Shown here in pieces: positions 14,516 to 14,578 of a stretch of 14,578 nt of DNA (position 1 is its first letter; each line of letters begins with the position of its first letter). This DNA comes from Neisseriaceae bacterium. Lineage in GTDB: Bacteria > Pseudomonadota > Gammaproteobacteria > Burkholderiales > Neisseriaceae. The notes beneath the pieces are model-generated. The model was not told the origin of the DNA, ran no database searches, and worked only from the letters and a program-made list of their open reading frames with translations. The stretch covers positions 1 to 14,578 of the forward strand of contig JASLDB010000217.1 of the NCBI GenBank assembly GCA_030151665.1, given 5' to 3'. The translations under genes were made by a program, and so were the position numbers.

Positions 14516-14578
14516 GGGTGATTAGCTCAGTTGGTAGAGCGTCTGCCTTACAAGCAGAATGTCGGCGGTTCGACTCCG
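14516..14578 (+). tRNA. tRNA-Val (UAC), 3' end cut by the window edge
   Basis: The sequence begins GGGTGATTAGCTCAG like E. coli tRNA-Val. It has a complete D-arm, an anticodon stem TCTGC/GCAGA around loop CTTACAA with anticodon TAC (14549-14551), and most of a T-arm (GTCGGCGGTTCGACTCCG). The window stops within or just after the T-stem, so the 3' acceptor strand is not seen. Further tRNAs may follow, as tRNA-Val genes are often clustered. Confidence 0.96.

Overview
The window looks like ordinary core chromosome from an AT-rich, Gram-negative betaproteobacterium, most likely of the Neisseriaceae. Three things point there. The gene order ribF-ileS-lspA-ispH and the run kdsD-kdsC-lptC-lptA-lptB-rpoN-hpf are typical of betaproteobacteria. 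The Kdo and Lpt genes require an LPS-bearing outer membrane. One 12-mer between lspA and ispH matches 11 of 12 positions of a known Neisseriaceae DNA-uptake-sequence dialect. The species cannot be named from this sequence. No mobile element, phage gene, CRISPR array or obvious foreign island is visible.

Layout, left to right. A truncated tRNA-Phe (minus) with its promoter opens the window. Next is a minus-strand block: ribF (flavin cofactors), ileS (Ile-tRNA synthetase), lspA (lipoprotein signal peptidase) and ispH (last step of the MEP isoprenoid pathway). A clear terminator hairpin sits between ileS and lspA. A 440-450 bp divergent region follows, then a single plus-strand polar amino-acid ABC permease with its own extended -10 promoter and terminator. 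Two terminators facing each other separate it from the second minus-strand block.

The second block, in transcription order, is kdsD, kdsC, lptC, lptA, lptB, rpoN and hpf. From kdsD to lptB every junction overlaps by 1, 4, 23 or 1 nt, so these genes are almost certainly co-transcribed and translationally coupled. They make Kdo from its arabinose-phosphate precursor and build much of the LPS transport bridge (inner-membrane LptC, periplasmic LptA, ATPase LptB). rpoN (sigma-54) follows within about 30 bp. hpf lies 159 bp further on, with a strong ribosome binding site and probably its own promoter. A spacer of about 320-370 bp holds divergent promoters. Beyond it are a plus-strand CPA2 cation:proton antiporter with RCK domains and then a truncated tRNA-Val (plus).

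I found no convincing undescribed system. The points most worth a second look are: the intact sigma-54 gene, notable if this is a Neisseriaceae; the near-identical promoters of the two tRNA genes at opposite ends; the terminator directly ahead of lspA; the repeat cluster upstream of ribF; the isolated permease; and palindromes at the hpf and kdsD control regions.
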